A stretch of 64,000 nt of DNA from Calamus simplicifolius (lineage: Eukaryota > Streptophyta > Magnoliopsida > Arecales > Arecaceae). The position numbers and the translations under genes were made by a program. The notes beneath the pieces are model-generated. The model did no database searches, was not told the origin of the DNA, and saw only the letters and a list, made by a program, of their open reading frames with translations. Positions 10,331 through 21,197 of this stretch are shown piece by piece; the first letter of the stretch is position 1; each line of letters begins with the position of its first letter. The stretch spans positions 189,095 to 253,094 of the forward strand of contig UESW01001865.1 of assembly GCA_900491605.1 (NCBI GenBank), read 5' to 3'.

Positions 10331-13300
10331 TTACTTTGCAGGAGTGTCTTGCGGCCAAAAGATCAAAACGAAAGTGGCATCTTGATAGCGGCTGCTCAAG
10401 GCACATGATGGGTGATAAGGAGCAATTCATCACCCTTGAAGATAAAAGAGGAGGAGTTGTCACATTTGGAGATAATGGTAAAGGCCAAATTATGGGATTT
10501 GGTAAAATTTAGATAACTCCCTTTACTTTTATAGAAAATGTTTTATATGTAGATGGCTTAAAGCATAATTTAATTAGTATTAGCCAAATGTGTGATAAAG
10601 GTTTCAAAGTCTCATTTGAAGCTTCTATCTGTACTGTTTCTAATCCCATTGACAATAGCATTGTATTTGTTGGTAATAGAAATAGCAATGTATACTTAAT
10701 TGATTTAGACAATTTGTCTACTAATAATTATTGCTTAGTAGCTAACAATGCTAATGCTAATGAGATTGGATGGTTATGGCATCGTAGATTAGGCCATGCA
10801 AGCACACACCTAATTTCAAAATTAATTAAAATGGATTTAGTTAAGGATCTTCCAAAGCTAGATTTTGAAAATAACAGAATTTGTGATGCTTGTCATTTAG
10901 GCAAACAAACTAGAAATTCTTTCAAATCAAAAAATGTAGTTTCCACTTCTAGGCCATTAGAGCTACTTCATATGGACCTTTTGGACCTACTAGAACCACT
11001 AGTTTAGGAGGAAAGAAATATGGTCTTGTGATAGTAGATGATTATTCTAGATACACTTGGGTATTGTTTCTGGCTCATAAGGATAAGACTTTCTCAATAT
11101 TTCTGAAATTTTTTAAGAAAGTCACTAATGAGAAAAACAACACCATAGTGTCTCTTAGAAGTGATCATGGAACAGAATTTAAAAATCACTTATTTGAAAA
11201 TTTTTGCACAGAATATGGCATTCATCATAATTTTTCTGCACCTAGGACACAATAACAAAATGGGGTTGTAGAAAGAAAAAATAGGACACTAGAAGATATG
11301 GCCCGTGCCATGCTATGCGAAAGCAACCTACCAAAGTACTTCTAGGCAGAAGCTATAAACACGGCATGTTACATTCTTAATAGAGCCCTAATTAGGCCAA
11401 TCCTTAAGAAAACACCTTATGAATTATGGAATAATAGAAAACCAAAGATAGGTTATTTTCATGTATTTGGCTGTAAATGTTTTATTCATAATAATGGAAA
11501 AGATAATCTTGGTAAATTTGATGCAAAATCTGATGAAGGCATTTTCTTAGGATATTCAATAACTAGTAAAGCCTATAGAGCATTTAACAAGAAAAACTTA
11601 ATTGTGGAAGAATCTATTCATGTAGCTTTTGATAAGTCTTTAGCATCAAGTTCACAAAAATTTGATGATGAGGAAGATACAAATATACTAAAAAGAGACA
11701 TTAAAAAATTAAATATAGATGTATCTTTAGATCATGAACAAGAAGCTAAAGATAATGATTCACCTAGGAATGATGATATTGATACTAATCATAATGAAGT
11801 AGATCTTTCTAGAGATTGGAGATATGCCTATGGTCATCCAAAGGAATTGATTATTGGTGATCCATCTCAAGGAGTAAGAACTAGGTCATCTATGAGGAAT
11901 ATCAATAATCATCTTGCATTTGTATCTCAAATTGAACCTAAAACTGTTTAAGAAGCTGAAAAAGATAGTAATTGGATGCTAGCTATGCAAGAAGAATTAA
12001 ATCAATTCACTATGAATAATGTATGGTCCTTAGTTGATAGACCTAAAGGTCATTCATTTATAGGATCTAAATGGGTATTTAGAAATAAATTGGATGAAAA
12101 TGGAATAGTAATTAGAAATAAAGCTAGATTAGTTGCAAAAGGATATAATTAAGAAGAAGGAATTGATTTTAATAAAACTTTTGCACCCGTAGCTAGATTA
12201 GAAGCAATTAGATTACTACTTGCATTTGCATGTCATATGAACATAAATTTATTTCAAATAGATGTTAAAAGTGCATTTCTAAATGGTTTTATAAATAAGG
12301 AAGTATTTGTAGAAAACCACCTGGTTTTGAAGATCATGAATTTTTAAATCATGTTTTTAAATTGCACAAAGCACTATATGGTTTAAAACAAGCACCTAGA
12401 GCTTGGTATGATAGGTTAAGCAAATTTCTGATTAAAAATGATTTTACTAGAGGAAATGTAGACAAAACCTTATTTTTGAAAAGAAAAGACAAAGACTTAT
12501 TAGTAGTACAAATATATGTAGATGATATTGTATTCGGTGCTACTAACAATCTTTTGTGTCAATAATTTGCTAAGTTAATGCAAGGTGATTCGAAATGAGC
12601 ATGATGGGAGAACTCAATTTCTTCCTAGGACTACAAATCAAACAAAGCAAAGAGGGGATTTTCATCAACCAAACAAAGTACACAAAGGAACTTCTCAAGA
12701 AGTTTGGAATGGAATCAATCAAACCCCTTGGAACACCTATGAGTCCTTCATGCAAATTAGACAAAGATGAAGATGGTAAGAAGGTAGATCAAAAATACTA
12801 TAGAGGTATGATCGAATCTCTACTTTACTTAACATCAAGTAGACCAGATATCATGTTTGTTGTTTATCTATGTGCTAGATTTCAATCAGAACCTAAAGAA
12901 TCTCACTTAATTACTGTGAAAATAATTTTAAGATATATAAGTAGAACTAAAAATGTAGGATTATGGTATTCTAGAGACTCAACACTAAACTTAATTGCAT
13001 ATTCTGACTCTGACTATGCTGGATGTAAACTAGATAGGAAAAGTACAAGTGGTACATGTCAATTCTTAGGAAGTAACTTAATCTCTTGGTTTAGCAAGAA
13101 GCAAAATTTGGTTGTATTATCTACTGTTGAAGCAGAATATGTTGCAGCTGGAAGTTGCTGTGCTCAAATCCTTTGGATTAAGCGACAACTTGAAGATTAT
13201 GGCATAACACTTGATAAAACTCCTATTAGATGTGATAATACAAGTGCAATAAATTTAACTAAGAATCTAATCCAACATTCAAGAACTAAACACATTAAAA

Positions 13301-13458
13301 TTAGATATCATTTTATAAGAGAACATGTAGCTAACAATAAAATTTGCCTTGATTATGTTAATACTGAAGAACAATTAGCTAACATATTTACAAGACCCTT
13401 GAGTGAAGAGAGATTTTGTTATCTTAGAGGTGAATTAGGAATTTGTGATCCTTTGTAA
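10331..13458 (+). pseudogene. pol: Copia-1 pol: protease, integrase, RT, RNase H
   Basis: Copia-order polyprotein. Protease motif WHLDSGCSRHM near 10377; integrase HRRLGH and CDACHLGKQ zinc finger, then catalytic SDHGTEF and GVVERKNR; RT with YVDDIVFGA near 12517; RNase H with VEAEYVAAG and the C-terminal LANIFTRPL near 13380; stop at 13456-13458. Stops at 10510, 11253, 11343, 11949 and 12150 each fit a C-to-T or G-to-A change (four Gln, one Trp); 12563 does not. Indels near 10980, 12315 and 12585 shift the frame. Product inactive, family certain. Confidence 0.9.
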
Positions 13459-14195
13459 TGATTTTGAAACCCTTAAGGAATGACTATCTAGACTTCTATC
13501 AATTTCTTAAGATTCTTTTCATAATTTTAAGAACAATTTATCTAGTCATTTGAGCAATTTGATTCTCCATATTTCAAAGATTTTTTAAAAAAATTATTGA
13601 TTTTATTTTGACAAGTTTCGGCTGTTTGAAACTCATTTATTTTTCTCTGAAACTATCAGTGGAGTCGACACCTCAATTTGAGGAGTCGACACCTCTTCTG
13701 TGTTGCTCTCGGTCCTTGGCCTTAGAGCCGACACCCGCTTAAGTGGAGCCGACTCCAGTTTGGGCGCTAACTGTGTTAGCGACTTGGAGTTGACACCCAA
13801 CTTTGCAGGATTCGATACTTGGTGGTCCCAAATTGACTTTATTAGGGCAGAGTCGATACCTTCGCGATTTCTATCTTCTCCAAACCCTTTCCAAATATTT
13901 TCTAAACCCTCTCAAAACCTCCCGAAGCCAAATACTCCCCAAATCAATCATTCCCTAAGATTTCTATGGCACATAAGCGTAGGGGATCGATCTTTGATGC
14001 TCCCGTTGCTACAAGAAAGCGTACGGCGAGGCGTCCCATCCGTGAGCCCACTCCTAGTGATGATTCTTCATCAACTCCTTCAAATAATCCTGGCCTCTCA
14101 TCTCCACAGGTAGATACCCTAGCTGGACGAGTTATTACCATGGGTAGGAAAGTTGACATTGGTAGACAGATTAAAGAACTCGGTTGGGATAAAGT
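13459..14195 (+). other. Copia-1 post-pol spacer and start of an env-like frame
   Basis: About 500 bp without coding potential, carrying six more GGAGYCGAC motifs, then an ATG at 13966 opening a Ser/Pro/Arg-rich frame. Its segment near ITMGRKVDIGRQIKELGW looks like the N-terminal part of the env-like ORF some SIRE elements have after pol; this is recall, not a search. Near 14195 the same frame passes into the Tat-2 aORF domain. Confidence 0.5.
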
Positions 14196-17100
14196 TTGCT
14201 CTTTGGATGTCGTCTTGTTGGTCCCGACGGCTGAGGATAGAGTGACATTCGGTTTAGAGGATGGAACGTTCTGCTACGAGGAAAGCTTGAGGGCAGGCCT
14301 TCGGTTCCCCCTTCATCCGTTGGTGCGGGAGGTGATGAAGTTCTACAACATATGTTTCACCATGGTGGCCCCCAACAGTTGACGCAATATCATCGGGTTT
14401 ATCTCGTTGTGCAAGCGCCTCGGGGTGACTGCGACCCTCTCTCTATTCAGGGTGTGCTTCAATCTGGTCTCCGGGAGGGCCTCAGAATGGCCTTACATCG
14501 GTCCTCGGAGATCTTTCAAGATGATATCGGACAACCCATCATCGATAAAGGAGTGGAAGTCACGGTTCCTCATAGTCAGGGGGAACATTGGTTTGGATTT
14601 CCCCCGGGTATGGGGGCAGTACGTGAAGGATCCGGAAGCGCACCCGGAATTAACTGATTCGGAAAAGAGGGATTTGGTTGTGCTACGCAGCAGTCAGGCG
14701 CTCCCAGCCAGCATTCTCTTATCGGAGGATGCTCTTTTTGTGGCCGGATTAAGCCCCGTCGATCCTCGTGGTGAGTATTACCCCATAGTTGATAATTTAG
14801 TGTGGCGTCATCTTTGATTTCTGTGTGAACTAACAGGCGAATCATATTGCTCCTACAGCCAAAAAGTCGGCGTTCGCAGACCAGATGAGGGAGGAGCTGG
14901 GAAAGCGCCGCAGGAGATCCGGCTCTAGTAGCAAGCATCGGTCCGAGAAGAGGTTTTGCCCCTCTGGTTCCCACTCCAGGGGGATCGGGAGAGATGGTGA
15001 TAGTCGGCGCTCCTCGTCGCCGCAGGCCGAAGCTACCAGAGTTCTGGCGGCGCCTAATCTTTCGGCGGTGGAGGAGGATCTGTCCAGGGGTAAAGATCGG
15101 GAAGTCGCGGGGGTTTCGGAGGAGGCTGCTGAGGTTTCCTCCCCCCCCCCCGTCGTCATTTTGTCCGATGATGGCGAAGGGGAAACGCCGGCTAGCCTGG
15201 GGGCTCCCGCAGACGAGGCGGCGCGGTCTCCCTTATTGGAGGCCGATGGTTCGGCGAGGTCACAGGAGGAAGTGGGGGCAGCCTCCGCTTCCATTGAGGT
15301 AGGGGAAGAGGTTGCGGCTGCTGAGGTTCGGCCTGGGCCGTCGGTAGGAGAGCCAACGGGCGACGAGGAGATGGCCGAACCTACCGAACCGATGACCGAA
15401 GTCCGTGGGGGCTCTCTGGTGAAGGGCCTTCCACCGAGGAATAGGGGGCTCCGGGGGGAGCAGAAGTTCCTGAAGGGCCTGTCGTGGATAGGGAAATCTT
15501 TGAGGAGACGGAAGCGGAAGGAGAAGAAGAGGAAGAAGAAGGAGGAGAAGGAGGGGAGCCGGCGAGCAAAGGAGGTGCTTCGGCCGGGGCTCTCCTTGTT
15601 GGAGCCGAAACGTCCGAGGCTTCTTAAGCGAGGGCCCTGGCGGCGGAAGCTGAGCTGTCAAGAAGTTCATGGGTCGCGGAAGTTCTAGATGGCTCCCTGG
15701 GAGCAGACTTCCACTCACACGACCCGAAAGTAAGTGCCAGGTTCTCTGCTCTGATGCGGTCCGCGTTCCAAGGAGAGGAGAGTTCTTTAATTGGAGGGGG
15801 TCACCCGGAAGACCTTGTCGAGGTGGCCTTCCATCGTGCTAGGGTGCCAAACGAGGCTTTCCTTCTCTCCGAGATTGATGACCTTGCTCTTACAAGGATC
15901 GCCACAGACTACGCGTCTTTGGTAAGTTATCGCACCGAAGTCGGATCTTTGGTTAGTTAGTTCAACTGTCTTTTATGCGTGTCATCCTTCTTTCGCAGAG
16001 CGCCCTGATCATGAGGGCATTGAAATGGCGCTTGCATCTGGCAGTTGGAGCTTGGGCCCGGGCCCGCTATGAGGCCGATCTTTTCAAGGAGAGGGCGGAG
16101 TCGACTGACAAACTCTCTCGAGCCCTGGTGACCCTTCAAAGGGAGCTTGGGGAAGCTCACAGAATTCTTGCAGTTGAGAGGGAGAGGGCCCCTCGACTCG
16201 CTGTACAAGTTGGTGAGCTCCATCAGGAGCTTGGGGAGACCAACAGGACTCTCGCGGTTGAGAGGGAAAGATCCTCTCAACTCACCGTACAAGTTGGCGA
16301 GCTCCAAGGCATCCGCGAGCAATCCGAGAAAGCTAGTCTGGAGCTTGCTCAGGCCAGGGTGGAGCATGAAGGTAAAGTTAAATCCATGCAGCTATTCTTT
16401 GATAAGAGGTGGGACCAGCTGAAAGCTAGCCACGCTGAAGATAAGGCCAGCTGAAGCAAAAAGTTCGAGGAGGAAGAGCGCAAATGCCAGCGGCAGTGGG
16501 ACCACCTCACCCGCCTAAGCAAGGAGCTTGCCGATACACAGGATCGGCTAAAGTGGTCGGATGAACGAGCTGCCCGGCTATCTGATGAGGTCGACTTTGC
16601 TCGTTAGAAAATCGGAGATACCCAGGCCCGGGTGGACGAACTAAAAGAGAGCCTTCGCCAGAGCTAGTCGGCTAAGTCTAGGGCTCTCAACAGAGTTCAC
16701 GCGCTGGAGGGCGAGTTAGCCCGGCGGGAGGAGCAGGTATGGCTCTATTGGATCCATTGCTTTGACCTTTCGATTTTCGCTTTACTCAGCCTTTTCGCCT
16801 GCAGACGCATAAGATGAGGCAGGAATTCCAGGGACGGTTGGCGGCGTTCGGAGAGGAGGCAGCCTCGAGGCACCGAAGGATCTCCGAACTGGAGAAGCAA
16901 TTAGCCGAGGCAAATGTGCGGGCTTCTTCGGCGGTGGAGGAGTACAAGAAATCTGCCAAATTCACCGACGAACGTAGGGCGGCCTGTGCTGATGCATTTC
17001 AGCTGGACGAAGATGAGGCAAGGGCTAAGGTTGCCCAGACCTACCCCGACCTGGACCTGTCGTGCCTAGACACTGAACATTATGAAGCATACACCCCAGG

Positions 17101-17269
17101 GGTTGAGAAGGACGAGTATGGTGAAATATCTGATGTCGACCTTGACGCTATTCTGGGAGTTGATGCAATTGCCGACTTATCCCATCGTGGCACCTTCGAG
17201 AAGGGAGAGCCAAGCAATGCCCCTGCTGATGCGGCCGTAGGAGACGCTGGGATTGATCCCAAGTCCTGA
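13966..17269 (+). pseudogene. Tat-2 antisense gene (aORF-2), four exons, fused to Copia-1 at its start
   Basis: Antisense to Tat-2 pol. Exon 1 holds the Transposase_28-like domain (DVVLLVPTAEDRVTF; SLRAGLRFPLHPLVREVMKFY). Three GT-AG introns join open frames: 14771-14858 (88 bp, phase 1), 15922-15998 (77 bp, phase 0) and 16737-16804 (68 bp, phase 0). Exon 2 is Arg-rich then acidic; exons 3 and 4 are coiled coils with a tandemly repeated segment (LAVERER, VQVGEL); the acidic C-terminus ends at 17267-17269. AATAAA follows at 17334. Damage: Trp-to-stop at about 14380, a frame change near 15440, Gln-to-stop near 15629, and further stops in exon 3. Codons before about 14195 belong to Copia-1. Function unknown. 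Confidence 0.75.
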
Positions 17270-17333
17270 CCCTTTGGGGGGCCATATGTGTTTTTTTTTC
17301 CCTTTCTTTTGTTTTGTAGCTTGATCGGAAACC

Positions 17334-17339
17334 AATAAA
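17334..17339 (+). terminator. Likely polyadenylation signal of aORF-2
   Basis: AATAAA 65 bp after the aORF-2 stop codon on the same strand. Position is as expected; use is inferred. Confidence 0.5.
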
Positions 17340-17547
17340 TGGATCGACCATTTTTCATTTGTTTGTCTTCCCTGGATGGCTTCTTGTCTCAAGTTTTGGT
17401 GGAATATCTTGGTAAAGGATAAGGCGTAGGGGTTGTCTCGATGAATAGGTCGGACATCAACGTAGCCTGGTATGAGACGATTTAACTTGGCTTAGGTCAA
17501 ATGACACGGCGGTTCGACCAAATCCGAAGAGTGAGATAGCCCTTTCG

Positions 17548-17630
17548 GGGCTGAGGGATAAAGTAGTTCGGCTAGGGCCGAGGGACAAAGTAGCTCGGCT
17601 AGGGCCGAGGGACAAAGTAGCTCGGCCAGG
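17548..17630 (+). repeat. Three copies of a 27-bp repeat
   Basis: GGGCCGAGGGACAAAGTAG followed by CTCGGCTA repeats at 27-bp spacing (17551, 17578, 17605), the first copy diverged. Lies in the Tat-2 spacer. Confidence 0.85.
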
Positions 17631-19686
17631 AGCAAATACTTCAATTGGTTTTTGAAGTACAGAAACAGCTTCGGCCCCACAAAAAAGGGGGGGTTAGGTG
17701 ATGCCTAGGCCTTACATGCAACTAGACTGGGGGTTCATTACCGAGGAACGCACGGCATCCGCACCCCTTAATTGCTTTGTCAGTGTTCTGTCTTTTCTCA
17801 GGCGAGTTGATTTTCATTTTTCCGAAGTGGATGATACGGTTTTGACGCCAGTAAAAAGCTGCTCTAGAGCCTTCCAGGAGGCCTTTATTGTGTTGGTCTT
17901 TTCCCGCGGGGGTTGTTTGGGCGTATGATGCAAGCATTTTTCCGCCATTGGAGGATGTCACTTTTATAGGGCGATCTCCTGGATCTATCAGTTTTTGTAG
18001 GATCGGCGGGCGATTTTCTGCATTCAACAACCATGATCCGGGATCAAAGGAAATCTTTGCGTGCGTCATGGCTCAGGCACTGGGCTTGGCGCGCAATGGA
18101 GTGCTGCTTTCATCCTGGGAGGCCACGTGGTCGCATGGGTTAGGTGTTTTGAATCTCGGGGCTTCCAGTTTTGATAGCTACTCCCGGTTTGTTTCTGCCT
18201 ATAAAAAGGGGAAAAGAGGGGTCGTGTTAGGCCATCCCCAAAGTTTCCTTCCCTATTAGAGTTTCCACAATGCCCATCTCTCTAGTGTTTCGAGTGGGAG
18301 GATCGAGCTTTCCTTTCATAAGCCTTTCTCCCCCGGATAGTTGGGGTGATGAAGGAGCCGTTGGAGAGTGGCTCGCCCTTAGGGGATAAGCCCCGGAGAT
18401 CATATGGAGAGCGCACATGAGGGCCGCAGAGATCACACGGAGAGCGCACATATGTGCTTCCCGTGTGTCCTTTGTGGTTCGCTACAGGGGGCGCAGGGTA
18501 GGAAGTGTATCGACACCCCCGTAGCATGCACGGAGCCTCCCTCCTCTGTTGGTCTGGATTCTCATCTCTTCTCTGAGGGGAATCCTTGCCACGGGGAGAA
18601 GAAGATGGGAGCAACGGGGGTCTGATAGTCCCCGAGCACCCAGTCGGGCAGCGGTCTGCGATCTAGCATCCCGTCCTAGGGGAGTTGGCTGGTTTGTCCG
18701 GGTCCTCAGAATCAGCATCCACGGGCCATGCCTCCTTTTGGACCTCCTGGTTCGTTCGAGAGGGGCCGTGGAGTGTCAGCTTCGTCAACTGCCCAGGCGA
18801 GCCAACTTTTTCGTGGTTTGTGTGATTTGTCGGTCCGGACGCCAAAGCGTCATAGTCGCCCCAGTCCGCTTTGGAGCGGTCTGCCCGAGTGTTGTACTCG
18901 TCTTTATTTTATGCATTTTGATGCTCTTGTAATGCCTCTCAGGCGGTTGTAATCGGTTCTGATGGAAATGAAATAAAGGAAGTTTTGTTCTTTTTCTCAG
19001 TTTTCATTTCCTTTGTGTCAAGTTGTTGTTGTCGGCTACGGGGCTTAAGGGCATCTCCTTCATTTTTGGACGAGGATCTCGTGCCACCCGAGTCGATCGG
19101 GGCTTGTAAGCTGCCCGAATCTAGATGAAGATTTAGAGACTATTTGGCGGTAGGACACGTTCCTCGACCCTGGCCAAAGTTCGGGGATTCATGACTCGAC
19201 TTTATTGGGGTTCGAAGAATAGTTGCTTGGCCTTGCCAAGGTTCGGAGGTTTGGAGCTTAGAGAAATGACTTAGCTATCACGGTGGGTCATGATATTTGG
19301 TTCCTGTGAGGTTCAGCGAGGGGCGTCAAAGCGGGACGGGCGGTGCATGGGCACACCATGTATTTACGATTTGTCCATTCCCGAGGGAGCGATTTATCGT
19401 CAAGTGCTGGCGCTCTTTCTTCTTCACGTTTTCCGAAGGGTGGCCGATTTAAGAGAGCTTGGGGAAGTGTTGAGGGCATTTATTGCGAGGGGCCGGCAGA
19501 TCGGAAGGTGCTCCATTTCCAGAGAAGGAGGGGGGTTCCCGAACAGTCCATCGACATTTATCAATCTTGCTCGGGATGGAGCACGGCCCTTCGGATTCTG
19601 CATGTGCCAATTAAAGCGGCGACACGCGGCAAATTTTCACGGGTCGGCATTTATAGCCTGACTAATCGAGATACTCGCCTGAAGAG
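17631..19686. other. Tat-2 spacer with a possible second plus-strand transcription unit
   Basis: No conserved protein recognised. A TATA box (TATAAAAAG) at 18200-18208 is followed by an ATG at about 18270 that opens only a short frame, and AATAAA occurs at 18972-18977. Together they could mark a short transcript on the aORF strand, or a remnant of another LTR. The motif GCTGCCCGAATC and relatives recur near 19105, 20203, 20261 and 20317. Confidence 0.4.
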
Positions 19687-19694
19687 TATAAATA
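19687..19694 (+). promoter_or_regulatory. TATA box before a small antisense ORF
   Basis: TATAAATA on the plus strand, 62 bp before the ATG at 19756 and within the expected distance of a leader. Its strand is opposite to Tat-2 transcription. Confidence 0.45.
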
Positions 19695-19706
19695 CGAGCG
19701 AGTAGG

Positions 19707-20063
19707 GTGTTGGTGCTTTCCATCCCTTCAGTTCGATCTTTAAACAACTTTCAACATGGCTTTCCAAGGTGTAGAGCAGTCACCCGATGGACTAGGCGTG
19801 GTGATCAATGGCTCGAGGTGTTCAAAGGGAGTCGTCCTACCATTACGGTTGATGCCCAGGCCTTGGCGTCGGCCTTCGCAAGCCATGAACGGCTTGAGAA
19901 GGTTGCCGAGGAGTATCTTGCTGTCTCTACGAGGGAGACGGTGGCCCTTCGCCGGGTGGTGGACAGGCAGAGGGAGGAGATAGCGTCCCTCCACCGTCGA
20001 GTCGCGGAACTATCCCGGCGCTTGGAGGACTTGTTAACTCCCGGGGGAGATAGTGAGCCTTAA
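19707..20063 (+). CDS. Small coiled-coil ORF in the Tat-2 spacer, unknown function
   Basis: A 118-residue open frame whose C-terminal half is a clear coiled coil (LEKVAEEYLAVSTRETVALR and EEIASLHRRVAELSRRLEDL), ending TPGGDSEP-stop. It starts 12 bp after a TATA box, too close for that ATG; a better-placed ATG at 19756 opens a different frame (MAFQGVEQSPDGL), so the original gene may have begun there and shifted frame near 19810. It resembles in style, not in sequence that I can align, the coiled-coil exons of aORF. It may be a second antisense gene of the element. Not recognised as any named family. Confidence 0.4.
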   Translation: MLVLSIPSVRSLNNFQHGFPRCRAVTRWTRRGDQWLEVFKGSRPTITVDAQALASAFASHERLEKVAEEYLAVSTRETVALRRVVDRQREEIASLHRRVAELSRRLEDLLTPGGDSEP

Positions 20064-20728
20064 TGAGGGCTCCTTTTGCTTCTTTTTCTTTTTCGCCGTT
20101 GTTGTTTTTCTTCTTCTTTTTTCAATCAATGAATATGAAGATTTTGCATACGGTGCATCTTATTGTTTCCGAAGCATTTGCCCATGTTTGATTGAGATCT
20201 ATCAGCCGCCCGAGTTCGAGCTAATTTTAGGAGATCACGGCCGGGTTTCGTTTAGTGCATGTAAGCCACCCGAATCAAGACATTGTTTAGAAGGATGTTT
20301 AGGTTAGCCAGGGCTTGTCAGCTGCCCGAATCCGAACCAAATTTTCTTGGGGGGTCACTGGTCTCTGTTCGGACTAGTGACGGACCTAGGCGGTCCTTAG
20401 AAGGAGAACCTTTACTTCTTCTGGAGTATCAGAAGGTTTTTATTTTGGGGCATCCGAGAGGTCACTCGGCTTCAAATGACGCCTCGGGGTGTCGCTAAAG
20501 CATGAAGGCTTTGTTCGTTTGGTCGAGGATTCGAGCGTCGGGCGCGACCAGGGTGCAAGAATATCGCTCGGTTTGGCCTGAGAAATCCGATAGTTAAGGT
20601 CATTCCTCGGCTTTGGCCGAGGTTTCTAGTAGCGGAATATACCCCTTGACTTCAGCCGAGGTTCACGCACTCTGGTTTTTGCCGGGGCTTCAAGATTGTG
20701 GCCCTGTCTAGGTTCGGGGATTTTGCTG
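20064..20728. other. Tat-2 spacer, no gene seen
   Basis: T-rich start (a possible 3' end of the small ORF), then GC-rich sequence with scattered GCCGAGGTT motifs that lead into the tandem array. No open frame of interest. Confidence 0.5.
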
Positions 20729-21045
20729 CTCGGCCCAGCCGAGGTTCGGAGATTTTGTTGCTCGGCCCAGCCGAGGTTCGGAGATTTCGTTGCTCGGCCC
20801 AGCCGAGGTTCGAAGATTAGTTGCTCGGTCCAGCCGAGGTTCGGAGATTTTGTTGCTCGGCCCAGCCGAGGTTCAGAGATTAGTTGCTCGGCCCAGCCGA
20901 GGTTCGGAGATTTTGTTGCTCGGCCCAGCCGAGGTTCGGATATTAGTTGCTCGGCCCAGCCGAGGTTCGAAGATTTTGTTGCTCGGCCCAGCCGAGGTTC
21001 GGAGATTAGTTGCTCGGCCCAGCCGAGGTTCGAAGATTTTCTGTT
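20729..21045 (+). repeat. Tandem array of ten 31-32-bp units, alternating in a dimer
   Basis: CTCGGCCCAGCCGAGGTTCG recurs at 20731, 20763, 20795, 20826, 20858, 20889, 20921, 20952, 20983 and 21015. Spacings alternate between 32 (linker GATTTTGTTG) and 31 (linker GATTAGTTG) over most of the array, a 63-bp higher-order unit. Each unit has a short palindrome (CTCGGCCCAGCCGAG) that could form a hairpin. Confidence 0.92.
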
Positions 21046-21197
21046 TAAACAGAAAACTCGATCGTGCCGAGAATCGGTAAGCAGCACCCGTTTCTTTTCA
21101 CAATTTTTGGTGACAAAATGTGTAGTGATTCATGTTATAGATTATGAAACATGTGCCAACAAAATGTGTAATAAGGTGAGCTTATAGAGGACATACC

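Larger units (their letters stand above)
7049..14195 (+). mobile_element. Copia-1: SIRE-like Ty1/copia element lacking its 3' LTR
   Basis: Begins with a complete 1565-bp LTR, followed by an initiator-Met type primer-binding site, gag (8676 to about 10330) and pol in copia order (protease, integrase, RT, RNase H) to 13458, then a spacer and the start of another frame (13966 on). No second copy of the LTR start (TGTTGACCCAATT) appears after pol. Near 14195 the sequence changes into the aORF of Tat-2, so the 3' end is deleted or replaced. Long LTR, coiled-coil gag tail and a post-pol spacer fit the SIRE/Maximus group. Many stops and indels make it inactive. Confidence 0.85.

Noticed and set aside
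20696..21187. Repetitive open frames on both strands; array looked CRISPR-like at first
   Set aside because: Units are contiguous with no unique spacers, and the context is a plant retrotransposon. The frames are repeat by-products.
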